From contig NZ_VWXK01000019.1 in NCBI RefSeq assembly GCF_011752565.1, positions 62,001 through 126,000 on the forward strand: a DNA stretch of 64,000 nucleotides, read 5' to 3'. The notes beneath the pieces were generated by a model, which saw nothing but the letters and a program-made list of their open reading frames with translations, searched no databases and was not told the DNA's origin. Of this stretch, positions 35,347-44,734 are shown piece after piece (positions within the stretch are counted from its first letter, which is position 1; each line of letters opens with the position of its first letter). This DNA is from Pantoea sp. Ap-967 (GTDB lineage: Bacteria; Pseudomonadota; Gammaproteobacteria; Pseudomonadales; Pseudomonadaceae). The position numbers and the translations under genes are program-made.

Positions 35347-37734
35347 ATGAAGCGATTGCGTCGCCTGTGGGTTATCGGCTGGTTGTGGCTGCCCTTGATC
35401 GCCCTGGCAAGGCCCGAGCTGCCCCCACCGCAGCTACTGGAGCCAGCCCAGCAGCAGTGGCTCGACAGCCATCGCAACCTGCGCGTGGGCGTGGTGCTGC
35501 AGGCGCCCTACGCACAGTTCGACCGGCGCCTGCAGCAGCTCTACGGGGCCAACGTCGAGCTGGTCAACGCCCTGGCACAGGCCCTGCAACTGGACCTTAC
35601 CTGGCGCAACTTCACCGACCAGGCCAGCCTCGAACATGCCTTGCAGGCCGGTGAGATCGACTTCGCCCCAGGCCTTACGCAAACCCCGGCCAGCCTGCGC
35701 CTGTGGCTGTTCAGCGACCCCTACATGCGCGTGCCGCAGCTTGTGGTCGGGCCGCGTACCGGGGCAATGGCCGTGGAGCTGGAAAAACTCGACGGCAACG
35801 AGCGGGTGGCGGTGCGCATGCCCAGCCCACTGGCCGACTACCTGCGCGGCAACTATGGCGCCCTCAACCTGCAAGGGGTGCCCAGCGAGCGCGAGGCCCT
35901 GCAACTGGTGGTGGGTGGCCAGGCCAGCTACGCCGTGCTCGACGAGGCCCAGCTCAGCCGCCTGTCGCGCGAAAGCGAATTCGGCGAGCTGGCGGTGGTT
36001 GGCGATATCGGCTTGCCGCAGCTGCTGCGCGTGGGCTCGCGGCGCGACTGGCCGGTACTGGCCGATGTGCTGGAGCGCGGGCTGCAGGCCATGCCGGCCA
36101 AGGCGCTGGAGCAGTTGCACCAGCGCTGGTTGCAGCCCAAGTACCCGCGCTTGAGCGAATCGCCAGGCTTCTGGCAGAACCTTGCGCTGTTGTTCGGCAT
36201 GCTGTTGCTGTGCGCCATGGCCACGTTGGTGTGGCAACGCCGGCAGCAGCGCCGCTTGGAGCGCAGCCTGCTGGCCACGCGGGAAAGCCTGGCCGAGCGG
36301 CAAGTGCGCGAGGAGGCGCTGCGCCTGAGCCAGTTCGCCATCGACCAAAGCACCGTGGGCATTCTCTGGGTCAACTGGGACAGCCACGTGCGCTACGCCA
36401 ACCACGCCGTGGAGCGCATGCTCGGCTACGCCGAGGCGCAGTTGCTGGAGCGGCCGCTGATCGACTTCGAGCCGAGCCTGAGCATGGACCGCTGGCTACA
36501 ACTGTGGCGGGGCGCGCGTGCCGGCGATGGCGGGGCACTGCAGTTCGAAACCCACTGCCAGCGCGCCGATGGCAGCCTGCTGCCGGTGGAGCTGTCGCTG
36601 AGCTTCCTGCGCTTTCGCGATGCCGAATACCTGGTGGTGTACCTGGCCGACGTCACCGAGCGCCACCGCGCCCTGGCGGCGTTGCGCGAAAGTGAAGCAC
36701 GGCTCAAGGGCATTGCCGGCAACGTACCGGGGCTGGTGTTCCGGCTGGAGCCGGCGGCTGCCGAAGGCGAAGCGGAATTTCCCTACATCAGCGAGGGCAG
36801 TGAGGCGCTGGTTGGCTACACGCCCGCGCAAATTCAGCACCCGCACATGGGCCTGCGCAACCTGGTGCACCCGGACGACCGGGCGCACTACCACCAGGTG
36901 CAAGACCTGGCCATTGCCAGCGAGCAGGACTGGTCGTGGCAGGGGCGCATCCTGACCCGCCAGGGCGAGCAGCGTTGGGCCGACATCAAGGCCAGTGCCC
37001 GGCGCCTGCCCAATGCCCGGGTGGCCTGGGACGGTATTGTCTGGGACATCACCCAGAGCAAGCGTGCCGAGCTGGCCCTGGCCCGCTCCCAAGAGCAGCT
37101 GCGCGAGCTGTCGGCGCACCTGGAAAGCGTGCGCGAGGAAGAAAAGGCCCGCATCGCCCGGGAAGTGCACGATGAGCTGGGGCAGATGCTGACCGTGCTC
37201 AAGCTGGAAGTGTCGATGTGCGAACTGGCCTTCGCCGAGCTGGACCCTGGCCTGAACGAGCGCCTGGCCAGCATGAAGCGCCTGATCGCCCAGCTGTTCC
37301 AGTTGGTGCGCGATGTGGCCACGGCGCTGCGGCCACCGATTCTCGATGCAGGTATCGCCTCGGCCATCGAATGGCAGGCCCGGCGTTTCGAAGCGCGTAC
37401 GCAGATCCCGTGCCTGGTGCAGGTGCCCGATAATCTGCCAGCATTGAGTGATGCCAAGGCCACCGGCCTGTTCCGCATTCTTCAGGAGGCGCTGACCAAT
37501 GTCATGCGCCACGCCCAGGCGCACAGTGTCGAGATCGCCCTGGTGCGCGAGGGCGGGCAATTGCGCCTGACCGTCAGTGACGACGGTAGCGGTTTCTGCC
37601 GCGAGCAGGCGCGGCCCACGTCGTTCGGCCTGGTTGGGGTGCGTGAGCGGGTGTTGATGCTGGGGGGCAGCATGGCGCTGGACAGTGAACCGGGCGAGGG
37701 CACCAGCCTGAGCGTTGCCATACCGTTGGAGTAG
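35347..37734 (+). CDS. Sensor histidine kinase with periplasmic SBP domain and two PAS domains
   Basis: 795 residues: signal peptide (RLWVIGWLWLPLIALARP); type-3 solute-binding domain (about 40-265); membrane helix LLFGMLLLCAMATLVW (about 280-297); two PAS domains (about 325-440 and 455-570); a HisKA_3 phosphoacceptor with the His near residue 608 (IAREVHDELGQ); and a HATPase with DDGSGF and GLVGVRERV. It is a NarL-type kinase probably sensing a small nitrogen compound in the periplasm. The regulator gene starts 10 bases later, and the polyamine-type importer lies downstream on the same strand, so a link to polyamine/amino-acid uptake is plausible. Confidence 0.92.
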   Translation: MKRLRRLWVIGWLWLPLIALARPELPPPQLLEPAQQQWLDSHRNLRVGVVLQAPYAQFDRRLQQLYGANVELVNALAQALQLDLTWRNFTDQASLEHALQAGEIDFAPGLTQTPASLRLWLFSDPYMRVPQLVVGPRTGAMAVELEKLDGNERVAVRMPSPLADYLRGNYGALNLQGVPSEREALQLVVGGQASYAVLDEAQLSRLSRESEFGELAVVGDIGLPQLLRVGSRRDWPVLADVLERGLQAMPAKALEQLHQRWLQPKYPRLSESPGFWQNLALLFGMLLLCAMATLVWQRRQQRRLERSLLATRESLAERQVREEALRLSQFAIDQSTVGILWVNWDSHVRYANHAVERMLGYAEAQLLERPLIDFEPSLSMDRWLQLWRGARAGDGGALQFETHCQRADGSLLPVELSLSFLRFRDAEYLVVYLADVTERHRALAALRESEARLKGIAGNVPGLVFRLEPAAAEGEAEFPYISEGSEALVGYTPAQIQHPHMGLRNLVHPDDRAHYHQVQDLAIASEQDWSWQGRILTRQGEQRWADIKASARRLPNARVAWDGIVWDITQSKRAELALARSQEQLRELSAHLESVREEEKARIAREVHDELGQMLTVLKLEVSMCELAFAELDPGLNERLASMKRLIAQLFQLVRDVATALRPPILDAGIASAIEWQARRFEARTQIPCLVQVPDNLPALSDAKATGLFRILQEALTNVMRHAQAHSVEIALVREGGQLRLTVSDDGSGFCREQARPTSFGLVGVRERVLMLGGSMALDSEPGEGTSLSVAIPLE

Positions 37735-37744
37735 GAGAGCGAGC

Positions 37745-38374
37745 GTGATACGAGTGCTGGTGGCCGAAGACCACACCATTGTCCGGGAAGGCATCAAGCA
37801 GTTGATTGGCCTGGCCAAGGACATGCAGGTGGCCGGCGAGGCGGGCAATGGCGAGCAGTTGCTGGAAACCTTGCGCCATACGCCGTGCGAGGTGGTGTTG
37901 CTGGATATCTCGATGCCGGGGGTCAATGGCCTGGAGGCGATCCCGCGGATTCGCGCGCTTCACGATGCGCCGGCGATCCTCATGCTGTCGATGCACGACG
38001 AAGCGCAGATGGCGGCCCGCGCGTTGAAGGCGGGCGCCGCGGGCTATGCGACCAAGGACAGTGACCCGGCGCTGCTGCTCACGGCAATTCGCCGGGTAGC
38101 CGGGGGCGGGCGCTACATCGACCCGGCCCTGGCTGACCGCATGGTCTTCGAAGTGGGCCTGACCGAAACCCGGCCGCTGCACACGCTGCTGTCGGAGCGC
38201 GAGTTCTCGGTGTTCGAACGCCTGGCCCAGGGTGCCAACGTCAACGACATCGCCCAGCAGCTGGCGCTGTCGAGCAAGACCATCAGTACCCACAAGGCCA
38301 GGTTGATGCAGAAGCTCAAGGTCAACTCGCTGGCAGAGCTGGTGAAGTATGCGATGGAGCACAAGCTGGTCTGA
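37745..38374 (+). CDS. NarL/LuxR-type response regulator (GTG start)
   Basis: 209 residues from a GTG at 37745 (peptide MIRVLVAEDHTIVREGIKQL), preceded by a GGAGAG site; an upstream ATG at 37715 lies inside the kinase gene and is rejected. The receiver domain shows the acidic pocket (AEDH) and phosphoacceptor Asp in VVLLDISMPGVNG; a C-terminal LuxR HTH reads LSEREFSVFERLAQGANVND then ISTHKARLMQKL. It pairs with the kinase just upstream. Confidence 0.94.
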   Translation: MIRVLVAEDHTIVREGIKQLIGLAKDMQVAGEAGNGEQLLETLRHTPCEVVLLDISMPGVNGLEAIPRIRALHDAPAILMLSMHDEAQMAARALKAGAAGYATKDSDPALLLTAIRRVAGGGRYIDPALADRMVFEVGLTETRPLHTLLSEREFSVFERLAQGANVNDIAQQLALSSKTISTHKARLMQKLKVNSLAELVKYAMEHKLV

Positions 38375-38412
38375 TTGCGACAACTGCGGTTTTGCGTTTG
38401 GCACTGAACCTT

Positions 38413-38503
38413 GCAGGAGCGGGCTTGACCCGCGAAAGGGCCTGGCCTGCTGATCTCGGTGGCTGGGCCGGCCTCTTCGCGGGGCAAGCCCGCTCCTACA
38501 AGG
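38413..38503. repeat. REP palindrome pair
   Basis: A direct copy gcaggagcgggcttgacccg and an inverted copy ttcgcggggcaagcccgctc face each other in the gap between the response regulator and the ABC transporter genes. They mark a boundary between the two transcription units. Confidence 0.8.
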
Positions 38504-38661
38504 GGCCTCATCCTGTCTTGAAAACGCCATCTTTGTAGGGCAATCCCTACAGCCGATCTTCCAACCGGATGATGGCATTCTCTCAGCCCCCCCGATTTTC
38601 CGGTGCTTGCGTCTCTTCTACTCTTTTGCCTACGCAGTCAGTCCAACAAGAAGGTGCAGGC

Positions 38662-39786
38662 ATGAGCGAGGCGAATTCGAACGCGGCCACCGGTGAGACG
38701 CTGGTCAGCTTCCGGGGTGTGCAGAAGAGCTACGACGGCGAATCGCTGATCGTCAAAGACCTCAACCTGGACATTCGCAAGGGTGAGTTCCTGACCCTGC
38801 TCGGGCCCTCGGGCTCGGGCAAGACCACCAGCCTGATGATGCTCGCCGGCTTCGAAACCCCCACCGCCGGAGAGATCCAGCTGGCCGGCCGTTCGATCAA
38901 CAACGTGCCGCCGCACAAACGCGACATCGGCATGGTGTTCCAGAACTACGCGCTGTTCCCGCACATGACCGTGGCCGAGAACCTGGCCTTCCCCCTGAGC
39001 GTGCGCAACCTCAGCAAGACCGACATCAGCGAACGGGTCAAGCGGGTGCTGGGCATGGTCCAGCTCGATGCCTTCGCCAAGCGTTACCCAGGCCAGCTGT
39101 CCGGCGGCCAGCAGCAGCGCGTGGCCCTGGCCCGGGCGTTGGTGTTCGAACCGCAGCTGGTGCTGATGGACGAACCCCTCGGCGCCCTGGACAAGCAACT
39201 GCGCGAACACATGCAGATGGAGATCAAGCATATCCACCAGCGCCTGGGCGTCACCGTGGTCTACGTGACCCACGACCAGGGCGAAGCGCTGACCATGTCC
39301 GACCGGGTGGCGGTGTTCCACCAGGGCGAAATCCAGCAGATCGCCGACCCGCGCACCCTCTATGAAGAGCCGCGCAACACCTTCGTCGCCAACTTCATCG
39401 GCGAGAACAACCGCATCAACGGCACCTTGCTGGCCAGCGACGGCAAGCGTTGTCAGGTACAGCTGGCACGGGGCGAGCGGGTGGAGGCGCTGGCGGTGAA
39501 CGTTGGCCAGGCCGGTGAACCGGTGACCCTGTCGATTCGCCCGGAGCGCGTGCGCCTGAATGGCCACAGCGAAAACTGCGTGAACCGCTTCTCCGGCCGC
39601 GTGGCCGAGTTCATCTACCTGGGCGACCACGTGCGGGTGCGCCTGGAAGTCTGCGGCAAGGCTGACTTCTTCGTGAAGCAGCCGATCGCCGAACTCGACC
39701 CGGCCCTGGCCGTGGGCGATGTGGTACCGCTGGGCTGGGAGGTGGAGCACGCCCGCGCGCTCGATCCGATTACCGAAGCCCACTGA
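38662..39786 (+). CDS. Polyamine-type ABC transporter ATP-binding protein (PotA-like)
   Basis: 374 residues from MSEANSNAATGETLVSFRGV; an upstream ATG at 38569 gives a non-conserved leader. Walker A (GPSGSGKTTSLMM), the ABC signature (LSGGQQQRVALARAL), Walker B (LVLMDEPLGALD) and the H-loop (VTHDQGEALTMSDR) are complete, followed by a TOBE domain (about 285-365). It powers the two permeases encoded downstream. The substrate (spermidine, putrescine or a related compound) is inferred from subunit architecture and gene order. Confidence 0.93.
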   Translation: MSEANSNAATGETLVSFRGVQKSYDGESLIVKDLNLDIRKGEFLTLLGPSGSGKTTSLMMLAGFETPTAGEIQLAGRSINNVPPHKRDIGMVFQNYALFPHMTVAENLAFPLSVRNLSKTDISERVKRVLGMVQLDAFAKRYPGQLSGGQQQRVALARALVFEPQLVLMDEPLGALDKQLREHMQMEIKHIHQRLGVTVVYVTHDQGEALTMSDRVAVFHQGEIQQIADPRTLYEEPRNTFVANFIGENNRINGTLLASDGKRCQVQLARGERVEALAVNVGQAGEPVTLSIRPERVRLNGHSENCVNRFSGRVAEFIYLGDHVRVRLEVCGKADFFVKQPIAELDPALAVGDVVPLGWEVEHARALDPITEAH

Positions 39787-39826
39787 TCGATTGCTTCACC
39801 AACCCTGTACTGTGGAGAGAATAATA

Positions 39827-40858
39827 ATGCGCAAGCAGTTGAAACTGACCGCCCTGGCCCTTGGCCTGTGCGTCGCAGGCCATGCCATGGCGGCTGACCT
39901 GACCGTGGTTTCCTTCGGCGGTGCCAACAAGGCAGCCCAGGTGAAGGCGTTCTACGAGCCGTGGGAGAAGGCTGGCAAGGGCAAGATCGTCGCGGGCGAA
40001 TACAACGGGGAAATGGCCAAGGTCAAAGCCATGGTCGACACCAACAGTGTGTCGTGGAACCTGGTGGAGGTCGAGTCGCCGGAACTGGCCCGGGGCTGTG
40101 ACGAGGGCATGTTCGAAGAACTTGACCCGGCCCTGTTCGGCAATGAATCGGACTACGTGAAGGGCGCCATCCAGCCCTGTGGCGTGGGCTTCTTCGTCTG
40201 GTCGACGGTGCTGGCCTACAACGCCGACAAGCTCAAGACCGCGCCGACCAGCTGGGCGGATTTCTGGGACACCAAGAAATTCCCGGGCAAGCGCGGCCTG
40301 CGCAAGGGCGCCAAGTACACCCTCGAATTCGCCTTGATGGCTGATGGCGTGGCGCCGAAGGACGTGTACCAGGTACTGGGCACCAAGGAGGGCCAGGACC
40401 GTGCCTTCAAGAAGCTCGACGAGCTCAAGCCGAACATCCAGTGGTGGGAAGCCGGCGCACAGCCGCCGCAATACCTGGCCTCGGGTGACGTGGTCATGAG
40501 TTCGGCCTACAACGGCCGCATTGCGGCGGTGCAGAAGGAAAGCAACCTCAAGGTGGTGTGGAACGGCGGTATCTACGACTTTGACGCCTGGGCGATTCCG
40601 AAGGGCGCCAAGAATGCCGATGAGGCCAAGAAGTTCATCGCCTACAGCGTGCAGCCCGAGCAGCAGAAAACCTATTCGGAAAACATCGCCTACGGCCCGG
40701 CCAACTCCAAGGCCGTGCCGCTGCTGGCCGATGCGGTGAAGAAAGACATGCCGACCACGCCTGAGAACATTGCCAACCAGGTGCAGATCGACGTGGCCTT
40801 CTGGGCTGACAACAGCGAGCAGCTGGAGCAGCGTTTCAACGCCTGGGCGGCCAAGTAA
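39827..40858 (+). CDS. Polyamine-type ABC transporter periplasmic binding protein
   Basis: 343 residues from MRKQLKLTALALGLCVAGHA. The signal peptide ends near AMA/ADLTV at residues 22-24. The mature N-terminus DLTVVSFGGANKAAQVKAFY is characteristic of the PotD/PotF-like family, as is YSVQPEQQKTYSENIAYGP near the C-terminus. It captures the substrate in the periplasm for the PotBC-like permeases. A GGAGAG site precedes the ATG by nine bases. Confidence 0.93.
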   Translation: MRKQLKLTALALGLCVAGHAMAADLTVVSFGGANKAAQVKAFYEPWEKAGKGKIVAGEYNGEMAKVKAMVDTNSVSWNLVEVESPELARGCDEGMFEELDPALFGNESDYVKGAIQPCGVGFFVWSTVLAYNADKLKTAPTSWADFWDTKKFPGKRGLRKGAKYTLEFALMADGVAPKDVYQVLGTKEGQDRAFKKLDELKPNIQWWEAGAQPPQYLASGDVVMSSAYNGRIAAVQKESNLKVVWNGGIYDFDAWAIPKGAKNADEAKKFIAYSVQPEQQKTYSENIAYGPANSKAVPLLADAVKKDMPTTPENIANQVQIDVAFWADNSEQLEQRFNAWAAK

Positions 40859-40924
40859 GGCGCCTGCAGGAGCGCTGGCCGTGTGGCTGGCGCTCCCCGT
40901 TTCCCCTGTCTTGCGGAGTTCGCC

Positions 40925-42172
40925 ATGGCCATTGCAGTGCCCCTCAACGAAGGCGCCGGTCCAAGTCTCAAACAGCGCCTCAAGCACGCCGAGCGGGTCA
41001 ACCGCTGGAAGGCGCAGGCGTTGATCGCGCCGCTGGCGCTGTTTCTCCTGCTGGTGTTCCTGGTGCCGATCGCGGCGCTGTTGTACAAAAGCGTCGGTAA
41101 CCCGGAAGTGGTCGGCGGCCTGCCACGCACGGTCGAGGTGATCGGCCAGTGGGACGGCAAGAGCCTGCCCGGCGAGGAGGCCTACAAGGCGTTGAGCCAG
41201 GACTTGGCCGAGTCGCGCAAGAACCAGACCCTGGGCGACCTTTCCAAGCGCCTGAACATGGAGCTGGCCGGCTATCGCAGCCTGTTGGCCAAGACCGCGC
41301 GGGCATTGCCGTTCAAGGCCGAGCCGGCCTCCTACAAAGATGCCCTGCAGGCCCTGGACGAACGTTGGGGCGACCCGGCCTACTGGCAGGCGATTCGCCG
41401 CAACACCAGTTCGGTTACCTCGTTCTACCTGCTGGCCTCGCTGGACCACCGTATCGATGACCTCGGCGAGCTGGCCAAGGCCACTCCCGACCAGGCCATC
41501 TACCTGGATATTTTCGCCCGCACCCTGTGGATGGGGGTGGTAATCACCGTCATCTGCCTGGTGCTGGCCTACCCCTTGGCCTACCTGCTGGCCAACCTGC
41601 CGACCCGGCAGAGCAACCTGCTGATGATTCTGGTGTTGCTGCCGTTCTGGACCTCGATTCTGGTGCGCGTGGCCGCGTGGATCGTACTGCTGCAGTCCGG
41701 TGGCCTGATCAACAGCGCGCTGATGGCCATGGGCATCATCGACCAGCCGCTGGAGTTGGTGTTCAACCGCACCGGCGTGTACATCTCGATGGTGCACATC
41801 CTGCTGCCGTTCATGATTCTGCCGCTGTACAGCGTGATGAAGGGCATCTCGCCCAGCTACATGCGCGCGGCGATCTCACTGGGCTGCCACCCGTTCGCCA
41901 GCTTCTGGCGGGTGTACTTCCCGCAGACCTACGCAGGCGTAGGCGCCGGCTGCCTGCTGGTGTTCATTCTGGCGATTGGCTACTACATCACCCCGGCGCT
42001 GCTCGGCAGCCCGAACGACCAGATGGTCAGCTACTTCGTTGCCTTCTATACCAACACCAGCATCAACTGGGGCATGGCCACCGCGCTGGGTGGGCTGTTG
42101 CTGCTGGCGACCGTGCTGCTGTACCTGATCTATAGCTGGCTGGTCGGCGCCAGCCGCCTGCGCCTGAGCTGA
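40925..42172 (+). CDS. Polyamine-type ABC transporter permease (PotB-like) with long periplasmic insert
   Basis: 415 residues, much longer than PotB (about 285). The first helix (ALIAPLALFLLLVFLVPIAA, about residues 34-53) is followed by roughly 140 hydrophilic residues (about 58-198), then the usual five-helix permease core with the cytoplasmic EAA-like loop (YMRAAISLGCHPFASFWRVY). The insert lies outside the cytoplasm by topology. The start at the internal ATG 40925 gives the best N-terminus. Confidence 0.9.
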   Translation: MAIAVPLNEGAGPSLKQRLKHAERVNRWKAQALIAPLALFLLLVFLVPIAALLYKSVGNPEVVGGLPRTVEVIGQWDGKSLPGEEAYKALSQDLAESRKNQTLGDLSKRLNMELAGYRSLLAKTARALPFKAEPASYKDALQALDERWGDPAYWQAIRRNTSSVTSFYLLASLDHRIDDLGELAKATPDQAIYLDIFARTLWMGVVITVICLVLAYPLAYLLANLPTRQSNLLMILVLLPFWTSILVRVAAWIVLLQSGGLINSALMAMGIIDQPLELVFNRTGVYISMVHILLPFMILPLYSVMKGISPSYMRAAISLGCHPFASFWRVYFPQTYAGVGAGCLLVFILAIGYYITPALLGSPNDQMVSYFVAFYTNTSINWGMATALGGLLLLATVLLYLIYSWLVGASRLRLS

Positions 42173-42183
42173 GGAGCCTTGAG

Positions 42184-43011
42184 ATGCTGAGCCCCTACAT
42201 GTCGCCCGTCGAGCGGGTGTGGTTCTACACCCTGCGCATCCTCTGCGGGCTGATCCTGCTGTTCCTGGTGTTGCCGGTGCTGGTGATCGTGCCGCTGTCG
42301 TTCAACAGCGGCAGCTTCCTGGTGTACCCGCTGCAGGGTTTTTCGCTGCAGTGGTACCACGACTTCTTCGCTTCCGCCGAATGGATGCGGGCCTTGAAGA
42401 ACAGCATCATCGTCGCCCCGGCGGCCACGGTGCTGGCGATGGTCTTCGGCACCCTGGCCTCGATTGGCCTGACCCGTGGCGATTTCCCCGGCAAGTCGTT
42501 GGTGATGGCGCTGGTGATCTCGCCGATGGTGGTGCCGGTGGTGATCATCGGTGTCGCCAGCTACCTGTTCTTCGCGCCGCTGGGCATGGGCAACAGCTTT
42601 GTGTCGTTGATCCTGGTGCATGCGGTGCTGGGCGTACCGTTCGTCATCATCACGGTGTCGGCAACCCTGCAGGGCTTCAACCACAACCTGGTGCGTGCTG
42701 CCGCCAGCCTCGGTGCTTCGCCGCTGCTGGCCTTCCGCCGGGTAACCTTGCCGCTGATTGCCCCTGGCGTGATTTCCGGGGCGTTGTTCGCCTTTGCCAC
42801 CTCGTTCGACGAAGTGGTGGTGACGCTGTTCCTCGCCGGCCCCGAGCAGGCGACCCTGCCGCGGCAGATGTTCAGTGGCATTCGCGAGAACCTGAGCCCG
42901 ACCATTGCGGCGGCGGCGACCTTGCTGATCGCGTTCTCGGTGGTGTTGTTGCTGACACTTGAGTGGTTGCGCGGGCGCAGCGAGAAGTTGCGGACTCAGC
43001 AGCCGGCCTGA
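42184..43011 (+). CDS. Polyamine-type ABC transporter permease (PotC-like)
   Basis: 275 residues with six hydrophobic helices and the EAA loop LVRAAASLGASPLLAFRRVT. It follows the first permease by 11 bases and ends the operon. It forms a heterodimeric channel with the upstream permease. Confidence 0.93.
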   Translation: MLSPYMSPVERVWFYTLRILCGLILLFLVLPVLVIVPLSFNSGSFLVYPLQGFSLQWYHDFFASAEWMRALKNSIIVAPAATVLAMVFGTLASIGLTRGDFPGKSLVMALVISPMVVPVVIIGVASYLFFAPLGMGNSFVSLILVHAVLGVPFVIITVSATLQGFNHNLVRAAASLGASPLLAFRRVTLPLIAPGVISGALFAFATSFDEVVVTLFLAGPEQATLPRQMFSGIRENLSPTIAAAATLLIAFSVVLLLTLEWLRGRSEKLRTQQPA

Positions 43012-43029
43012 TGGTGGTGGTGGACCTGG

Positions 43030-43144
43030 TAGGAGCGAGCGCAGCTCGCGATGGGCTGCAAAGCAGCCCCGGCATTATCATCTGCGAAGCTGAAACCCAG
43101 GGGCCGCTGCGCGCCCCATCGCGAGCTACGCTCGCTCCTACCGG
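43030..43144. repeat. REP palindrome pair
   Basis: taggagcgagcgcagctcgc followed by gatggg, and inverted catcgcgagctacgctcgct then ccta, 60 bases apart, downstream of the ABC operon. The rest of the 233-base gap before rpe has no other feature that I can support. Confidence 0.8.
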
Positions 43145-43244
43145 GGTTAGCGCAGCCTGTGGGGGCGGGTTTACCCGTGAAGAGGCCGGCACGGGTTAAA
43201 ACGGTTACAATGCGCGCCACCGTGATTCTGCCAACAGGTGCGCC

Positions 43245-43919
43245 ATGCAGCCCTACGCTATTGCCCCCTCCATTCTTTCCGCCGATTTCGCCCGCCTGGG
43301 CGAGGACGTCGACAAGGTTCTGGCCGCAGGTGCCGACATCGTTCACTTCGATGTGATGGACAACCACTACGTGCCCAACCTGACCATCGGCCCGATGGTC
43401 TGCAGCGCCCTGCGCAAGTACGGCGTTACCGCGCCCATCGACGTGCACCTGATGGTCAGCCCGGTCGACCGCATCATCGGCGACTTCATTGAGGCCGGCG
43501 CTACCTACATCACCTTCCACCCGGAAGCCTCGCAGCACATCGACCGTTCGCTGCAGCTGATCAAGGACGGTGGTTGCAAGGCCGGCCTGGTGTTCAACCC
43601 GGCCACCAGCCTGGATGCACTGAAGTACGTGATGGACAAGGTCGACATGGTGCTGCTGATGAGCGTCAACCCAGGTTTCGGCGGCCAGAAGTTCATCCCC
43701 GGCACCCTCGACAAGCTGCGCGAGGCCCGTGCCTTGATCGATGCCAGTGGCCGTGACATCCGCCTGGAAATCGACGGTGGCGTCAACGTCAACAACATCC
43801 GCGAAATCGCTGCCGCTGGCGCCGACACCTTCGTCGCCGGCTCGGCGATCTTCAACGCCCCGGACTACAAGGCCGTGATCGACAAGATGCGCGCCGAACT
43901 GGCCCAGGCCCGCCCATGA
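43245..43919 (+). CDS. rpe: Ribulose-phosphate 3-epimerase
   Basis: 224 residues, starting MQPYAIAPSILSADFARLGE. The TIM-barrel metal sites are visible: HFDVMDNHYVPN, DVHLMVSPV, LMSVNPGFGGQKF, and EIDGGVN. It interconverts ribulose 5-phosphate and xylulose 5-phosphate. Its stop overlaps gph by four bases, giving rpe-gph as in other gammaproteobacteria. Confidence 0.97.
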   Translation: MQPYAIAPSILSADFARLGEDVDKVLAAGADIVHFDVMDNHYVPNLTIGPMVCSALRKYGVTAPIDVHLMVSPVDRIIGDFIEAGATYITFHPEASQHIDRSLQLIKDGGCKAGLVFNPATSLDALKYVMDKVDMVLLMSVNPGFGGQKFIPGTLDKLREARALIDASGRDIRLEIDGGVNVNNIREIAAAGADTFVAGSAIFNAPDYKAVIDKMRAELAQARP

Positions 43920-44734
43920 GCGGCTTCGAGCAGCTGTTCCCGGGAGCGCTGCCCAGGCTGGTGATGTTCGATCTGGACGGTACCCTGATCGACTCGGTAC
44001 CGGACCTGGCCGCCGCCGTGGACCGCATGCTGCTCGAACTGGGGCGCCCGCCGGCAGGCCTTGAGGCGGTGCGCCACTGGGTCGGCAACGGTGCCCAGGT
44101 GCTGGTGCGCCGGGCCCTGGCCGGGGGCATCGATCACGCAGCCGTCGACGATGCCCTGGCCGACCAAGCCCTGGCTCTGTTCATGGAGGCCTATGCGCAA
44201 AGCCATGAGCTGACCGTGGTCTACCCCGGTGTGCAAGACACCCTGCGCTGGCTGCGCAAGCAGGGCGTGGAGATGGCGCTGATCACCAACAAGCCCGAGC
44301 GCTTCGTTGGCCCGCTGCTGGACCAGATGAAGCTCGGCAGCTATTTCCGCTGGATCATCGGCGGCGATACCTTGCCGCAGAAAAAGCCCGACCCGGCGGC
44401 CCTGCTGTTCGTCATGCAGATGGCCGGGGTTAGCCCGCAGCAGTCGCTGTTCGTTGGCGATTCGCGCAGCGATGTGCAGGCGGCCAAGGCAGCAGGTGTG
44501 CAGAGCGTGGGGCTGACCTATGGCTACAACCATGGCCGGCCGATCACCGACGAAGCCCCGAGCCTGGTGATCGACGATTTGCGTGCACTGCTGCCCGGTT
44601 GCACAGACCCGGCCACTGGGATAACGTTGGCGGACCTTCAAGCCTCCCAAGACAGAGAGTCCACCGTGGCGGTCACTGGCAAATTCTGGATGAAAGTCAT
44701 CAAGGCCCTGGCCCGTTGGCGCTGGCGCGCCTGA
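43916..44734 (+). CDS. gph: Phosphoglycolate phosphatase; C-terminus contains the trpE leader peptide
   Basis: 272 residues. HAD motifs are FDLDGTLIDSVPDL (nucleophile Asp, N-terminus), ITNKPE, and FVGDSRSDVQAAKAAG. It dephosphorylates 2-phosphoglycolate. The last residues (MKVIKALARWRWRA) are unlike Gph proteins and match a tryptophan leader peptide that recurs upstream of trpG; the frame is shared, so gph reads through it. The functional phosphatase probably ends structurally around residue 230, and the tail is a by-product of the regulatory overlap. Confidence 0.95.
   Translation: MSGFEQLFPGALPRLVMFDLDGTLIDSVPDLAAAVDRMLLELGRPPAGLEAVRHWVGNGAQVLVRRALAGGIDHAAVDDALADQALALFMEAYAQSHELTVVYPGVQDTLRWLRKQGVEMALITNKPERFVGPLLDQMKLGSYFRWIIGGDTLPQKKPDPAALLFVMQMAGVSPQQSLFVGDSRSDVQAAKAAGVQSVGLTYGYNHGRPITDEAPSLVIDDLRALLPGCTDPATGITLADLQASQDRESTVAVTGKFWMKVIKALARWRWRA
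44599..44626 (+). promoter_or_regulatory. Candidate trpE leader promoter inside gph
   Basis: TTGCAC (44599-44604) and ATAACG (44621-44626) are 16 bases apart inside the 3' end of gph, about 40 bases before the earliest leader start codon. The match is moderate. Confidence 0.3.
44690..44734 (+). CDS. trpE leader peptide, in frame within gph
   Basis: ATG at 44690 opens MKVIKALARWRWRA-stop, 14 residues with two Trp codons (TGG CGC TGG). A GTG at 44666 in the same frame would give a 22-residue version with an extra Trp (GKFW). The same end, ARWRWRA, recurs upstream of trpG. Downstream lies a hairpin-capable GCCGGC-gcct-GCCGGC (44744-44759) and the conserved ctgccggcccgtccg block. Attenuation of trpE and trpGDC has been reported in P. 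putida, so these are the likely sensor peptides. Its ribosome site is weak. Confidence 0.7.
   Translation: MKVIKALARWRWRA

Noticed and set aside
39770..41797. 675-codon antisense frame over the ABC transporter genes
   Set aside because: Same shadow effect; it contains no family signature while the sense strand holds complete transporter genes.
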